Source: Methanobrevibacter sp. (GTDB lineage: Archaea; Methanobacteriota; Methanobacteria; Methanobacteriales; Methanobacteriaceae). From it: a stretch of DNA of 40,429 bases. Under the pieces are notes generated by a model that searched no databases, had not been told where the DNA came from, and saw only the letters and a program-made list of their open reading frames with translations. The stretch lies in assembly GCF_017432245.1 (NCBI RefSeq), contig NZ_JAFRJO010000013.1, positions 1-40,429 on the forward strand, written 5' to 3'. Positions 1-7,990 of the stretch are shown here, in pieces (the first letter of the stretch is position 1; the number at the start of each line of letters is the position of its first letter). A program made the translations under genes and the position numbers.

Positions 1-740
1 ATCTTGCCCTTATATTTTTCAATTATTTCATAATCATCATAATTAAAGTCATTTTCCAAGAAATCATCTAAAATTTCATTTTGCCTTTTATAATCATAAT
101 TTGAAAACAATCCAATTCTAAATATATTTTTACTCACTGGAATCTGCCATATGAATCCTGGGAATAAATCTCCATAAGCGTATAAATCTACAAATGACAT
201 ATTATTGTTATCTTCTTCAATTTTTACTAAATATTGGCTTGCACAATAATAATCGAAATCATTGCCAATTGCAGAAGAAACAAGGGAAAGAGGCCCATCT
301 GCACCTACAATAATCTTGGATTTGATGCTTTTTTCAGCTGATTCATTTTGAAATGAGACTTTTCCTTCAACATCATCAATAGCCACAACTTTAGAAGAAA
401 GATATGAATCGGCACCGTTTTCAATAGCTCTATTGTATAGGAATTGGTCCAATGAAACCCTATCAATTATTAAGGCCTGATCTTCCTCTTTAGAAACGCT
501 TAAGCTATGATTTTTACTGTGTAAAACAGCACCTTTAACCTTATTTAATATTAATTCATCAGGAAAGTGATTGATATTCAAAACTCTTTTATTGATTATG
601 CCTGCACATTGCAATGGCAATCCTATTACTTTCTTCTTATCTATAAGGCAGACATTGATATCATCTTTAGCCAATTCATAAGCCAAAGTAGAACCAATAG
701 GACCTGCTCCAATGATTGTAACATCATAATCAAAACTCAT
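1..740 (-). CDS. FAD-dependent oxidoreductase, geranylgeranyl reductase family (3' part cut by window edge)
   Basis: The reading frame starts at an ATG at 740 and stays open to the window edge, so the C-terminal part is missing. The N-terminus (MSFDYDVTIIGAGPIGSTLA) is a Rossmann FAD-binding motif, followed by an acidic end of strand 2 (CLIDKK) and, about 140 residues in, the family's second FAD motif (IIVGADGP). This order is typical of the geranylgeranyl reductase/flavin hydroxylase superfamily. In methanogens such proteins saturate isoprenoid chains of membrane lipids or quinone-like molecules, but the substrate cannot be told here. A better-supported lipid reductase lies at 29366-30553, so this is a paralogue whose role is open. 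No Shine-Dalgarno is obvious before the ATG. The upstream gap (741-875) is A+T-rich and contains a duplicated AATTAATTTAAAAATT. Confidence 0.8.
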   Translation of the reverse strand, partial: MSFDYDVTIIGAGPIGSTLAYELAKDDINVCLIDKKKVIGLPLQCAGIINKRVLNINHFPDELILNKVKGAVLHSKNHSLSVSKEEDQALIIDRVSLDQFLYNRAIENGADSYLSSKVVAIDDVEGKVSFQNESAEKSIKSKIIVGADGPLSLVSSAIGNDFDYYCASQYLVKIEEDNNNMSFVDLYAYGDLFPGFIWQIPVSKNIFRIGLFSNYDYKRQNEILDDFLENDFNYDDYEIIEKYKGK

Positions 741-875
741 AGTTAACCCACATAATTGAAATAAAAGAGCTTAGAAAAACTAAAAATTAAACTTAATTAA
801 AAATATTAAAATAAAAAATTGATAATTAATTTAAAAATTAAAATTAATTTAAAAATTATTTATCAATATAAAAAA

Positions 876-2609
876 TTATCTCCTGAATTTTCTGGAATGC
901 TTTTCAAAGAGATCATCGGAAGTCTTATTCTTTTTATCCTTTCCAGATTCTGCAGTATCCTCATCTCTATAGTGATTATAATCATCATAATGAGAACTGG
1001 AATTGCGTCCAGACCTTTTTCTGGATTCCCTAGGGCTCATGTATTTATAATCTATCTCATCATCACCAGAGTATGTTCTGGTACGATTTGCATCATAATG
1101 ATTGGAACTGGAGCCATAATTATGATTTCTTGAATTAGATTTCCTATAACTCTCATTTTGCCCATAATCTCTTTGATTATAACTATCATGACGATTATCA
1201 TAATGATTAGGATTATTATAATTGTCTCTTAAAGGTCTTGAATCCTGATATCTATGGGAATTAACATTTCTATCATAGTAGTCATCATAATATCTGTCAT
1301 CATAGCCATCATAATTTCTATCATAGGCTCTATCATGCCCTCTAGGTCCATGATTATAATCATCTCTAAAGCGATTATCATTTGACGGCTGGAACTTAAT
1401 GTTATCATCCATTTCATGCATAGCTTGATTTATAGTGGTATCAAACTCTGCATCAGAGATATCTTCATAAATATCTTCATCCTTATTGCTTGAAAATGGA
1501 TTTAATCTTGAAAGCCCTCTGGATTTCTTTTCTACCTTTTGAGGCTCTTGGTTATAATCCTCGCCATACTGATTTCTGCCTTGAATGTAATCATCATAAT
1601 CTCTTTGAGCATCTAGATTACTTTGATGGAATTCCTCATAATTATTTGCAAAGTATTTGTCAGGATTTCTTGAATAAGAGTCTTTGATAGCACCGGAATA
1701 CTGATGATGATGTGAGTCAGGCCTTCTTCTGGAATCATATTGATTATTGTAATCATTTCTAGGAGCTCTGCTTTCTCTATAGTTCCTATCTCTTGAATAA
1801 TCATCATAATCATAGCCGCCATAATCATTATAACTGTTATAATCATCATAATATGGATCATTGGAGCCATAAGGAGAATCATAATTGGAATTGTAATTTG
1901 AGTTATAATTTGGATTGTTTCTGGACCTTTTAGCTTGGCGTCTTATTTCTCTAAGTTGTCTTTTACGCTCTTTAGCATCAACCAGTTCCAAATCATCCAA
2001 GTCTTCCATACGTCTATAATGGCCAGGTTCATGATTTGGCCTTATTGGATTGAAATCATCATCATAAATATTGCGACGCATTAAATGGGTTCCTCTCATA
2101 TTCTCGAAAATGATATCTTCAATCTTTTTAGGGCTGGAAACGTCCTTTAATTCCATATCCTTTCCATCATAAGCGCTGTATAAGGTAATAGTGCCTACAG
2201 AAAATATCTTTCCTAAAAGACTTTGGGAACGGCTAACATCCTGAATAGTGTTAAAAGGCATGTAGTTTTTCTTTTGCAAGAGTATGCCCTTTTCAACAAT
2301 CACTCTGCTTTCAGTGATTGTATACTTGATTGAAGTCCAGATTAAAAGCTTTAAGATGATGTATAACAATACAATCATTATTAAGATAAAGACAGCTATT
2401 GCAAAATAACGTGTCATTGGAACTTTGGTTGACTCAATCAAATAGACATTCATGTTCCCAATGTATTGAATTCCAGCAGAATACAAGAAAAATAAAAATC
2501 CGAGCACAAACATTGATATTAAAATTCCTTTTGAATAGACAAAAATATTAGGCTGTGTCTCGTATAATACCTTTTCATGATATTCTTCTTTTTTATCTTT
2601 ACCAAACAT
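876..2609 (-). CDS. Bacterial-PH-domain membrane protein with very long Asp/Tyr/Asn/Arg-rich disordered tail
   Basis: The first ~175 residues look like the YdbS/bPH2 membrane family: two hydrophobic helices (about residues 29-51 and 70-92), then a PH-like beta domain beginning KYTITESRVIVEKGIL and including PFNTIQDVSRSQSLLGKIF and a GTITLYSAYDGKD strand. The remaining ~390 residues are low-complexity, made of Tyr, Asp, Asn, Arg, Ser and His with YNSN repeats and many DDY and RNY steps, so probably disordered and cytoplasmic. Codons GAT and TAT recur, giving a TTATGAT microrepeat in the DNA. The start can be GTG 2612 or ATG 2609; neither has a clear Shine-Dalgarno, and a TATA-like stretch near 2657-2664 would serve as promoter. 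The PH part is well supported; the function of the tail is unknown. Confidence 0.8.
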   Translation of the reverse strand: MFGKDKKEEYHEKVLYETQPNIFVYSKGILISMFVLGFLFFLYSAGIQYIGNMNVYLIESTKVPMTRYFAIAVFILIMIVLLYIILKLLIWTSIKYTITESRVIVEKGILLQKKNYMPFNTIQDVSRSQSLLGKIFSVGTITLYSAYDGKDMELKDVSSPKKIEDIIFENMRGTHLMRRNIYDDDFNPIRPNHEPGHYRRMEDLDDLELVDAKERKRQLREIRRQAKRSRNNPNYNSNYNSNYDSPYGSNDPYYDDYNSYNDYGGYDYDDYSRDRNYRESRAPRNDYNNQYDSRRRPDSHHHQYSGAIKDSYSRNPDKYFANNYEEFHQSNLDAQRDYDDYIQGRNQYGEDYNQEPQKVEKKSRGLSRLNPFSSNKDEDIYEDISDAEFDTTINQAMHEMDDNIKFQPSNDNRFRDDYNHGPRGHDRAYDRNYDGYDDRYYDDYYDRNVNSHRYQDSRPLRDNYNNPNHYDNRHDSYNQRDYGQNESYRKSNSRNHNYGSSSNHYDANRTRTYSGDDEIDYKYMSPRESRKRSGRNSSSHYDDYNHYRDEDTAESGKDKKNKTSDDLFEKHSRKFRR

Positions 2610-2818
2610 CACTTTATATTTATAATTTTTATTTTAAATATAGTTTATGTACATTATATATAATTTATACAATATAATGGAAAAATAGCTAAAAAAGTGA
2701 AATTGAGTTTAAAATCCATAAAATAAGTAAAAATGGAATTGAAAATCTAATAAAAAAAGTTAAAATTAAGTTAAAATAATAAAAAAAGAAAATAAGAAAA
2801 AAGAAAAAGTCAATTTAT

Positions 2819-3115
2819 TTAAAGATCTACAGCATTTGCATCAAATACATCAATGATAAGGTCTTGTGCTACTAAATCTTTAATGTTGTCTCCAAATCTG
2901 ATGAAGTGGTCGGTTTGCAAATGTGAACCTAATATTTCTACAGATTCCCATTGTTCGACGAATAACAATGTTCCATCAGCAGTGTTGGAGTATAAATTGT
3001 AATCTATGTTTCCTTCTTCCTTTTTAGTGTTTTCAATTAAATCTTGTGCAAATTCTACAATTTTTTCACAAGCGTCTTCATCTTTAGGAATTGCTTTAGC
3101 TAAAACTAATATCAT
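2819..3115 (-). CDS. Antibiotic biosynthesis monooxygenase (ABM/YgiN-like) domain protein
   Basis: A 98-residue protein that is a single ferredoxin-like ABM domain: an N-terminal strand (ILVLAKAIPK), a long helix (CEKIVEFAQDLIENTKKEEG), a central YNLYSN strand, then FVEQWESVEILGSHLQTDHF, which is the family hallmark (E-x-W followed by a conserved His). Relatives are small dimeric proteins that oxidise quinols or other aromatic substrates without a bound cofactor, or degrade haem; in strict anaerobes the substrate is usually unknown. The start ATG at 3115 has AGGTGA five bases upstream, and a TATA-like ATATATTTA lies about 20-30 bases further up. It is the last gene downstream of npdG on the same strand, but 271 bp away, so probably transcribed separately. 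Confidence 0.8.
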   Translation of the reverse strand: MILVLAKAIPKDEDACEKIVEFAQDLIENTKKEEGNIDYNLYSNTADGTLLFVEQWESVEILGSHLQTDHFIRFGDNIKDLVAQDLIIDVFDANAVDL

Positions 3116-3386
3116 ATAATCACCTATTAATATAGTTTTAAATAAATATATACGGTTTAATAAATAAAAATATTTCGAATCATAGGTTATGGCAATCTAG
3201 AGAAAAAAACTAATTCGTTCGGAGAATGAAAGTCAAATATCATAAATTAAGATAAGAGGCAACATAATTTTTAAATATTTAACTGGGTTGAGAAAAAAAT
3301 GAATTCGATGAAAAAATTACTTATCAAACCATATAATTTATTTAAAACCTATTTTCCCTTATACTAATCCAATAAATAGATTATAG

Positions 3387-4070
3387 TTAGTCTTCAAATT
3401 GAGGAATTCCAGTAATTCTTAATCCTCCGTAATGGGATCTGTATTTAATGTTCAATCCAATAAGAAGTGGAGTGATTTTTTCAATAATTCTGGATTTTTC
3501 TAAAATTCCTGTATCAATTGCTTTTACACCTGGAAGTTTATTAATGAGTTCAGCAGCAATTTCCTTTGCTTCCTTATCATTTCCTGCAATCAAGCAATCA
3601 CAGTCTATGTCATTTGGAATATTAGATAAGTGAGAGTTACTTATATTACAGAATGCACAGATGACTTTTGCACCAGTTCCAGCAAGGATTTTGTCAGTTC
3701 TTTCTGCAGCAGACCCTTCCATCAAGTCAATGAAACGGAATGGTTTTCCACCGATAGCTGTTTCAAGAGGTACGGTTGCATCGAGAACGATTTTGTCTGT
3801 ACAGAATTCCTTGATTCCTTCAAGAGTAGGTTTTTGTGCTGCAAGAGGTACTGTGAGAATTAAGATGTCTCCAGCTTTTGCTGCATCTTCATTTGCCATT
3901 CCTACAATGTTTAAGTCATAATCCTTAAGTTCTTCAATTGTTTCTTCAACAATTTGCAATGCCTTTTCTTCCTTACGGGAACCTACAATAACTTCCACAC
4001 CTTCAATTGCAAATCTTTTTGCAATTCCTAAACCTTGCGGACCAGTTCCACCAATAACTGCAACTTTCAT
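3387..4070 (-). CDS. npdG: F420H2:NADP+ oxidoreductase (NADPH-dependent F420 reductase)
   Basis: This enzyme moves hydride between coenzyme F420 and NADP(H), linking NADPH-producing dehydrogenases to the F420 pool of methanogenesis. The 227-residue length and the N-terminus (MKVAVIGGTGPQGLGIAKRF) are typical of Fno/NpdG; the glycine loop is followed by EVIVGSRKEEKA, where S-R-K fits recognition of the NADP 2'-phosphate. Further family features are the ILTVPLAAQ segment and the C-terminal HYGGLRITGIP. The start ATG has a perfect AGGAGG six bases upstream. The alcohol dehydrogenase gene lies 139 bp upstream on the same strand, separated by a strong hairpin terminator and a TATA-like TTTTATAAAA near 4130. 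It can therefore be transcribed on its own, although the two products are natural partners. Confidence 0.92.
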   Translation of the reverse strand: MKVAVIGGTGPQGLGIAKRFAIEGVEVIVGSRKEEKALQIVEETIEELKDYDLNIVGMANEDAAKAGDILILTVPLAAQKPTLEGIKEFCTDKIVLDATVPLETAIGGKPFRFIDLMEGSAAERTDKILAGTGAKVICAFCNISNSHLSNIPNDIDCDCLIAGNDKEAKEIAAELINKLPGVKAIDTGILEKSRIIEKITPLLIGLNIKYRSHYGGLRITGIPQFED

Positions 4071-4150
4071 GTTATCCTCCTAAAAATATCATAAAAGATA
4101 ATTAAATAGATAATTTTCATATCAACAATTTTTTTATAAAAAATTTTTAA

Positions 4151-4182
4151 AAAAAAAGTAATGGAATAAATCCATTACTTTT
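4151..4182 (-). terminator. Hairpin plus poly-U terminator after the alcohol dehydrogenase gene
   Basis: A perfect 12-bp inverted repeat (arms 4154-4165 and 4171-4182, AAAGTAATGGA core) with a 5-base loop lies 27 bases past the adh stop codon and runs into a U-rich tract on the minus strand. This is the clearest intrinsic-terminator-like structure in the window and separates adh from npdG. Confidence 0.7.
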
Positions 4183-4209
4183 AAAATCCCTAATTCAAAA
4201 TCAACGAAC

Positions 4210-5286
4210 TTAGTCGATGTCTAACATTACTACAGGTTTGATTAAGTCTTTAGGTTTTTCTTTCATCAAGAGTAATGCATCTTCGATTTTTTCAAGGCCT
4301 TTGAATTTGTGGGTAACTAATAATTCAGGGTCTTGTCTACCGCATAATGCTAAGTCAGCAAGTCTTTCCATTCTTACTGCTCCACCAGGACATAATCCGT
4401 TTTTAATGTTGATGTTGGACATACCGCAACCCCATTCTACACGTGGAATCAATACGTTGTCAGCACCACTTAAGTAGTTTACGTTGGATACGGTTCCTCC
4501 TGCTTTTGCAGATTTAATAGCTTCTGCCCATGTGTTTTCTAAGTTACCACCAGCGATAACTACTGAATCTACACCAGCACCATCAGTAAGGTCTCTGACT
4601 TGTTCGTCGATAGCTCCGTTTTTATAGTTAATGATGTCAGTTGCACCGTATTTTTTAGCAACTTCGACAGAAATTGGACGTGTACCTGCAGCGAATAATC
4701 TACCTGCACCTAAACATTTTGCACCAGCAATAGCTGAAAGACCTACTGCACCAATACCGATAACAAGTACGGATCCACCTAATGGAATGTCAGCGTTTTC
4801 GGATCCCATCATACCAGTAGACCACATGTCGGTTAACATTACAGCACCTTCCTCGGATAATCCATCTGGGATGAAGGTTAAGTTTGCGTCAGCCATGTTT
4901 ACGTGGAATCTTTCACCAAATACACCGTCTTTGAAGTTGGAGAATTTCCATCCACCGAGAGGTTCGGTTGTTTGTGAAGGGAATCCTCTTTGAGCAGCTT
5001 CGTCATCCCAGTCAGGGGTAATAGCAGGAACAATTACACGGTCACCAGGTTTGAATTTGGTAACGTGGCTACCTACTTCTACAACTTCACCGACTGCTTC
5101 GTGACCTAAGACCATGTCTCTTCTGTCACCGATTGCTCCTTCCCATACAGTGTGAATATCTGAAGTACATGGGGATACACAAGTTGGTTTAACAATTGCA
5201 TCATATGGTCCACATTCAGGTACTTCTTTTTCTACCCAACCAATCTCATTGAGTCTTTTCATTGCAAATCCTTTAAAAGTTGCCAT
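4210..5286 (-). CDS. adh: NADP-dependent zinc alcohol dehydrogenase (secondary/primary alcohol type)
   Basis: A 358-residue medium-chain dehydrogenase very close to the Thermoanaerobacter TbADH / Clostridium CbADH group, which oxidise 2-propanol, ethanol and other short alcohols with NADP+. The catalytic zinc site is visible: Cys40 (SPCTSD), His62-Glu63 (LGHEAVG) and the Asp in MLTDMWSTG that replaces the usual Cys. The structural-zinc cysteine lobe is absent, as in TbADH. The Rossmann loop is GIGAVG, and the GTRP after strand 2 plus the downstream Tyr (INYK) correspond to the NADP-selecting Gly-Ser-Arg...Tyr of TbADH. GAGGTG precedes the ATG. With npdG downstream, NADPH made here can be converted to F420H2. 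An inverted and a direct repeat upstream (5376-5434) suggest regulation. Confidence 0.93.
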   Translation of the reverse strand: MATFKGFAMKRLNEIGWVEKEVPECGPYDAIVKPTCVSPCTSDIHTVWEGAIGDRRDMVLGHEAVGEVVEVGSHVTKFKPGDRVIVPAITPDWDDEAAQRGFPSQTTEPLGGWKFSNFKDGVFGERFHVNMADANLTFIPDGLSEEGAVMLTDMWSTGMMGSENADIPLGGSVLVIGIGAVGLSAIAGAKCLGAGRLFAAGTRPISVEVAKKYGATDIINYKNGAIDEQVRDLTDGAGVDSVVIAGGNLENTWAEAIKSAKAGGTVSNVNYLSGADNVLIPRVEWGCGMSNINIKNGLCPGGAVRMERLADLALCGRQDPELLVTHKFKGLEKIEDALLLMKEKPKDLIKPVVMLDID

Positions 5287-5945
5287 TTTTTCACCTCAAA
5301 AATATAAAAATATTTATAAAAAACCTATTTTTCATTTTTCTAATCATTATTTTCAAAAAGAAAAATTAAAAGTGTCTAAAATTTTCGAAAACCCAAAAAT
5401 TTTAGAAAAAATCAAGATTTAAACAAGATTTAAACACTTATTTTCTAAAAAAAATTAATAAAATCAATTTAATTTAGAAATAGATAGATTTAGTACAAAT
5501 ACTTTTCAAATAAAGGTTTATTTAATTCTATATATAAAATTTACTATTTTTTCATAGATTAAATTCAAATTTATGGACATATGACGATTTAATAAGAAAA
5601 ATAAGACCTTATGATAATTTTTCATACTTATGATGTGAATTTCAATATATATCGCAAAACTGTAAAAAAATGAAAAAAATTAGATTAATAAAAAAAATTT
5701 CAAAATAAATATAGAAAACAAAAATTTAGGATAAAAAATTTTGATAATGATGAAAAAATTATTATTTATCTAAAATTTAAAAATGAAGAGGATGTTAAAG
5801 AAACTCATGATAAAAAAACATGTTGATGATGAAAATTAAAATCAATGATAAAAACAATTTAAAAACTAGATATCCATAAAAAGAAAAGAATAGATATGAT
5901 AAAAGAAAATAATTAAAAAGAGAAAAATAAAAAATAAATAAAAAA
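5287..5945. other. 659-bp A+T-rich gap upstream of adh
   Basis: No convincing gene. The adh-proximal third holds its ribosome site, TATA-like runs near 5309-5318 and the repeats listed separately. Around 5692-5822 on the plus strand there is a short open frame without a start codon that reads like coding sequence in its second half (KNEEDVKETHDKK); it may be a decayed gene fragment or chance. The rest appears featureless. Confidence 0.5.
5376..5434 (-). promoter_or_regulatory. Inverted repeat and tandem 11-mer upstream of adh (possible operator region)
   Basis: CTAAAATTTT (5376-5385) and its exact reverse complement AAAATTTTAG (5396-5405) flank a 10-base spacer about 90-120 bases before the adh start. 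Directly behind lie two head-to-tail copies of CAAGATTTAAA (5413-5434). This combination is more ordered than the surrounding A+T DNA and is suited to binding a dimeric regulator; the FilR1-like genes immediately upstream are candidates. This is inference only. Confidence 0.35.
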
Positions 5946-6761
5946 TTATACTATTTCATTCTTGAAAAACCTATAGAACCTATAAGCATCATTTAAATTG
6001 GATTCACCATCTAAAAGAAGCATTTGAGAATTGTCAAACACTACATCGTCATAAAAAAGGAATAATGAACCAAAAACATCTGTGACCGTGAAGAAGATAT
6101 TTGGCATGTCCTCGACAATATAAAGATTGATCTTTTTATCCCTCATCAAACTCCTAAACAATTTTTCATTATCCGATTTAATAATTAAATCATAGATATT
6201 TTTTGTAGTGATTATATCCAAATAGCCATCATGCTCAATTAATGCTTCAGCAATAGCATCCATAAAGAGTTTAGAGAAAACTGGCAAAATCATGCAGATA
6301 TAAGTAGATTTCCTAATGTTTTCCAAATACATATTAATAGGCTTTGCGAATTCTGTAATTGTTGATTCAACTAATGTAGAACCATAGAAAATGGACAATT
6401 CCTTTAAAAATTTGTTAGGAATAGACCTTAAGGAATGATTTTCACTAAATTCTTCAAAATAATTAATATTATCAAAATAGAACATCAGATTTTCCAAATT
6501 TTTCACAAGCAAAAAGCCTATTGATGAGATGACATACAATTTATTTGGAAGTCTTTCGATTAATTTACAGGACATCAATTCATTCAGCCCTCTGGAAATA
6601 TTTCCTGATTTTCTATTGAACTCTCCCTCCAATTCCTTTATTGATTTGGAGGATTCATACAAACTAAACAATAATCTCAATCGCAATTCAGAGCTGACAA
6701 CAAATTTCAGTAAGTTAAAATCTGCCAAATCACATATTCCTTCAAAGAACTCTTCACTAAT
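5946..6761 (-). CDS. Winged-helix regulator, FilR1 (DUF1724) family, second copy
   Basis: Methanogen transcriptional regulator with an N-terminal winged helix (SSELRLRLLFSLYESSKSIKEL, then the recognition part NRKSGNISRGLNEL and wing KLIERLPNKLYVIS) and a C-terminal FilR1-type domain (EDMPNIFFTVTDVFGSLFLF...LLDGES). It is a divergent paralogue of the gene just upstream, and the two overlap. The frame extends to a TTG at 6839 with ATGs at 6830 and 6809, but none has a ribosome site. The only strong one (AGGGGGG, 6768-6774) lies six bases before an ATT at 6761-6759. Starting there gives 271 residues and an N-terminus the same length as the paralogue's, so an ATT start coupled to the upstream TAG is my preferred reading; a TTG/ATG start remains possible. 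Target genes and ligand are unknown. Confidence 0.75.
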   Translation of the reverse strand: MSEEFFEGICDLADFNLLKFVVSSELRLRLLFSLYESSKSIKELEGEFNRKSGNISRGLNELMSCKLIERLPNKLYVISSIGFLLVKNLENLMFYFDNINYFEEFSENHSLRSIPNKFLKELSIFYGSTLVESTITEFAKPINMYLENIRKSTYICMILPVFSKLFMDAIAEALIEHDGYLDIITTKNIYDLIIKSDNEKLFRSLMRDKKINLYIVEDMPNIFFTVTDVFGSLFLFYDDVVFDNSQMLLLDGESNLNDAYRFYRFFKNEIV

Positions 6762-7617
6762 AATTATCCCCCCTTCCGTTAGGATAAATAATGTCTTCCA
6801 ATGACACATAAGGCCCACATAATTGTTCATATTCTTCAAAAAGCTTTAATCCGAAAGTTATAGCTTCAGGATTAGTTGAAACCAATACTGAATTTTGATT
6901 GAATTGCCCTGATTTAGTATAGAAAGCCAAAACTAAACATTTGTCAGAAACTGTAAATGCAAATTGGATATTATGGTCATTAGGCTTTAATTTGACAAAT
7001 CTATTCTTAATTCCAGGGCTCTTTGGAACATAATCTATAATGAAATTTTTTACAGCTTCAGAAACTTCATCAGGAAGTATCAATTCGACAGTGCAATCAT
7101 TATCTATCCAATAGCTGATAATGTCATGATGCCTTGGATGGAAATATGGAAAAATTCCCTTTAAAAATTTAAAACCCATCAAAGAACGTTGAAATATCTC
7201 AGTAGCCTTAAATAAATCAGTGCTGGTGGATTCAATTAATCTAGACCCATCCAGAGCAGATAAATCTTTAATGATATCTATATTAATATCTAAAAGAGAG
7301 CGATTTAGAAAATCAGCATTTTCTCTTAAAAACTTAGCAGATTTGTTAAAATAGAGAATATTAATTAATTTTACCCTTGTCTTATTATACAAATAAAACT
7401 TATCGTCTATATTATAAATAAATTCTTTTTGCTCTAGCTTGTTTATATTATCAAGAATTGAACTATAGCTATAATTAGTTTTCGCTTCAATTTGTTTTAT
7501 TGAAGCACCGGAATTATATAAGCAGCCTAATATCTTTAAACGAATCTCAGAGTTAATCAAAAACTTAATGTCCTCTTGAAACTTAAGGAAATTTTCTTCA
7601 TTAGATAGATTTGTCAA
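6757..7617 (-). CDS. Winged-helix regulator, FilR1 (DUF1724) family, first copy
   Basis: A 286-residue protein with the same architecture as its downstream neighbour: winged helix at about residues 18-85 (NSEIRLKILGCLYNSGASIKQIEAK, recognition segment YSYSSILDNINKLEQ), a linker, and a FilR1-type sensor domain ending FAFTVSDKCLVLAFYTKSG. The family is common in methanogens; FilR1 itself was described as a regulator of methanogenesis in Methanosaeta/Methanothrix, but individual ligands are mostly unknown. The start is TTG at 7617, fixed by AGGAGG seven bases upstream. Its 3' end carries the ribosome site of the second regulator and overlaps it by a few bases, so the two are translationally coupled. 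A tandem pair suggests a heteromeric or duplicated sensor. Confidence 0.8.
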   Translation of the reverse strand: MTNLSNEENFLKFQEDIKFLINSEIRLKILGCLYNSGASIKQIEAKTNYSYSSILDNINKLEQKEFIYNIDDKFYLYNKTRVKLINILYFNKSAKFLRENADFLNRSLLDINIDIIKDLSALDGSRLIESTSTDLFKATEIFQRSLMGFKFLKGIFPYFHPRHHDIISYWIDNDCTVELILPDEVSEAVKNFIIDYVPKSPGIKNRFVKLKPNDHNIQFAFTVSDKCLVLAFYTKSGQFNQNSVLVSTNPEAITFGLKLFEEYEQLCGPYVSLEDIIYPNGRGDNY

Positions 7618-7795
7618 ACTTTTACCTCCTTCAATTGTTAATAATAGTTATATAATAAAATGTATTTAAACTTTTTAATTGTTCAACAATTTTAGAATAA
7701 AAATGATAAATAACTTGTTTAGCAAAAATTTACTGAAAAATATTCTGAAAAAATTTAAATTTGTTTAAATGATTTAAAAAAAGAAATAAGAATTA

Positions 7796-7859
7796 AATGG
7801 CCTCAGATCGCCCATCATTCATCACGTATCAGAGCTCATAGGGTTCATCACAGGCCATT
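7796..7859 (-). ncRNA. Archaeal C/D box guide sRNA (two 12-nt guides)
   Basis: On the minus strand this G+C island in A+T-rich DNA shows every element of a C/D box sRNA in order: C box GTGATGA (7851-7845), guide ACCCTATGAGCT (7844-7833), D' box CTGA (7832-7829), 3-nt spacer, C' box GTGATGA (7825-7819), guide ATGATGGGCGAT (7818-7807), D box CTGA (7806-7803). A 7-bp stem closes it (AATGGCC 7859-7853 with GGCCATT 7802-7796). Both guides are exactly 12 nt. Such RNAs bind L7Ae, Nop5 and fibrillarin and direct 2'-O-methylation at the target base pairing with the fifth guide position before D/D'. That predicts a C in AGCUCAUAGGGU and a C in AUCGCCCAUCAU; I could not assign these to rRNA or tRNA. It lies 132 bases past the PAN stop codon. 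Confidence 0.9.
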
Positions 7860-7990
7860 ATATGATTTTAACTAAGTTAAAGAATAAAAAATTAAAAATT
7901 AAAAAATAAATGATTTTTAAATAAAAAACTTTAAAAGATAATCGGATAAAATAAAAAAAAAATAATTAGATAAAAAAGCAATATCTGGAA

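Noticed and set aside
819-1133. 104-codon plus-strand frame opposite the PH-protein tail
   Set aside because: Shadow of the repetitive GAT/TAT codons of the minus-strand gene; Ile-rich low complexity.
3170-3330. Slightly G+C-richer patches upstream of the ABM gene as a non-coding RNA
   Set aside because: No C/D boxes, no stable stem or ACA-type ending; only a 4-bp stem was found.
5692-5822. Short coding-like plus-strand frame (KNEEDVKETHDKK)
   Set aside because: No start codon, too short, no homology recognised; kept only as a possible decayed fragment in the gap description.
5780-5860. TGATGATGA near 5825 as a second C/D box RNA
   Set aside because: No CTGA boxes at the right distance and no closing stem.
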